Source: Bacteroidota bacterium (GTDB lineage: Bacteria > Bacteroidota > Bacteroidia > Sphingobacteriales > Sphingobacteriaceae). From it: a DNA stretch of 41,905 nucleotides. The stretch lies in NCBI GenBank assembly GCA_018828585.1, contig JAHJVW010000073.1, forward strand, positions 1 to 41,905. The letters run 5' to 3'. This document shows, piece after piece, positions 41,779 to 41,905 of this stretch. Each line of letters begins with the position of its first letter. Positions within the stretch are counted from its first letter, which is position 1. The notes under the pieces are model-generated. The model worked only from the letters and a program-made list of their open reading frames with translations. It was not told where the DNA came from and did no database searches. The translations under genes and the position numbers were made by a program.

Positions 41779-41905
41779 TTATTTAGGTTTTAATACTGAA
41801 TCTTTAAATTCAATTCCGTCCCAACCATGTATCATAAACTGACGGATGTTCTGATGGTCAGTTCCTTCTTGGTTGACTAATACTGATTGGTAATGCTCTA
41901 AGACC
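41779..41905 (-). CDS. C-terminal end of an unidentified gene (cut by window edge)
   Basis: On the minus strand an open frame enters from the right edge and ends at TAA 41779-41781. The visible 41 residues read VLEHYQSVLVNQEGTDHQNI then RQFMIHGWDGIEFKDSVLKP and K. It has no stop and normal codon use, so it is very likely coding. Too short to name a family. The histidine kinase start is 54 nt further on the same strand, so the two could be one operon. Confidence 0.65.
   Translation of the reverse strand, partial: VLEHYQSVLVNQEGTDHQNIRQFMIHGWDGIEFKDSVLKPK

Overview
The window looks like chromosome of a low-GC member of the Bacteroidota, most likely a Sphingobacteriaceae (Pedobacter-like) genome. 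The signs are: many promoters of the Bacteroidota type (TTG or TTTG, about 19-20 nt, then TAnnTTTG), few Shine-Dalgarno sequences, a YtxJ-type bacillithiol protein, a RecF gene overlapping a DUF721/DciA-like gene, an M61 peptidase, a DUF6503-like secreted protein and a FadN-type fused beta-oxidation enzyme. No rRNA, tRNA, CRISPR array, prophage or full-length insertion sequence was seen. The species is an inference from protein style, not from a marker gene.

Layout. 1-2450 (minus): MarR regulator (frameshifted as given), RND adaptor and start of an RND efflux permease, cut by the window edge. 2504-4908: M61 peptidase facing a small beta-barrel-like secreted protein, with a shared terminator. 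5214-8706: long-chain acyl-CoA synthetase overlapping a lipoprotein gamma-glutamyltransferase. 8834-9196: lone receiver-domain regulator. 9598-16063: fatty-acid beta-oxidation operon (MarR regulator, HAD/hydratase fusion, thiolase, acyl-CoA dehydrogenase), with a 30-bp dyad operator in its promoter. Both long spacers of the operon carry the same inverted repeat, and one of them also encloses a frameshifted four-helix-bundle gene.

16081-17614: two toxin-antitoxin loci back to back. A RelE-like pair is damaged in both genes and bracketed by dispersed repeats. A HigBA pair is intact and has a perfect 17-bp palindrome in its promoter. 17747-21589: pseudouridine synthase with a long disordered repeat N-terminus, lytic transglycosylase, a MITE-like element and a DUF72 protein. 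21752-25313: uvrA followed by a two-gene unit of a 64-residue protein and a nucleotidyltransferase-fold protein. 25316-26365: PadR regulator with its membrane partner. 26408-28508: NAD(P)H-hydrate repair enzyme and a PNPOx-like flavoprotein. 28454-30810 (minus): lipA, ECF sigma factor and anti-sigma factor, probably one operon ending in a terminator that lies inside the coding end of the convergent gene.

30919-32214: osmC, a lipoprotein gene and a partial second copy of osmC. 32234-34785 (minus): YtxJ, two secreted proteins (one only 39 residues), lumazine synthase and a TPR protein. 34920-36306: recF and a DUF721 gene. 36336-38126: a large uncharacterised protein. 38127-40359: an unrecognised 298-residue protein between two repeat-rich noncoding stretches. 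40360-41724: membrane sensor histidine kinase. The right edge holds the end of one more minus-strand gene.

Three accessory genes (MarR at 1925-2394, four-helix protein at 12576-12928, antitoxin at 16217-16431) would each be restored by adding one base. This may be real decay or base-calling error in the assembly. Strongest leads: the repeat/four-helix element in the beta-oxidation operon, that operon's dyad operator, the partial osmC duplication around a lipoprotein gene, the terminator encoded inside a convergent gene, and the terminator placed directly before ribH.
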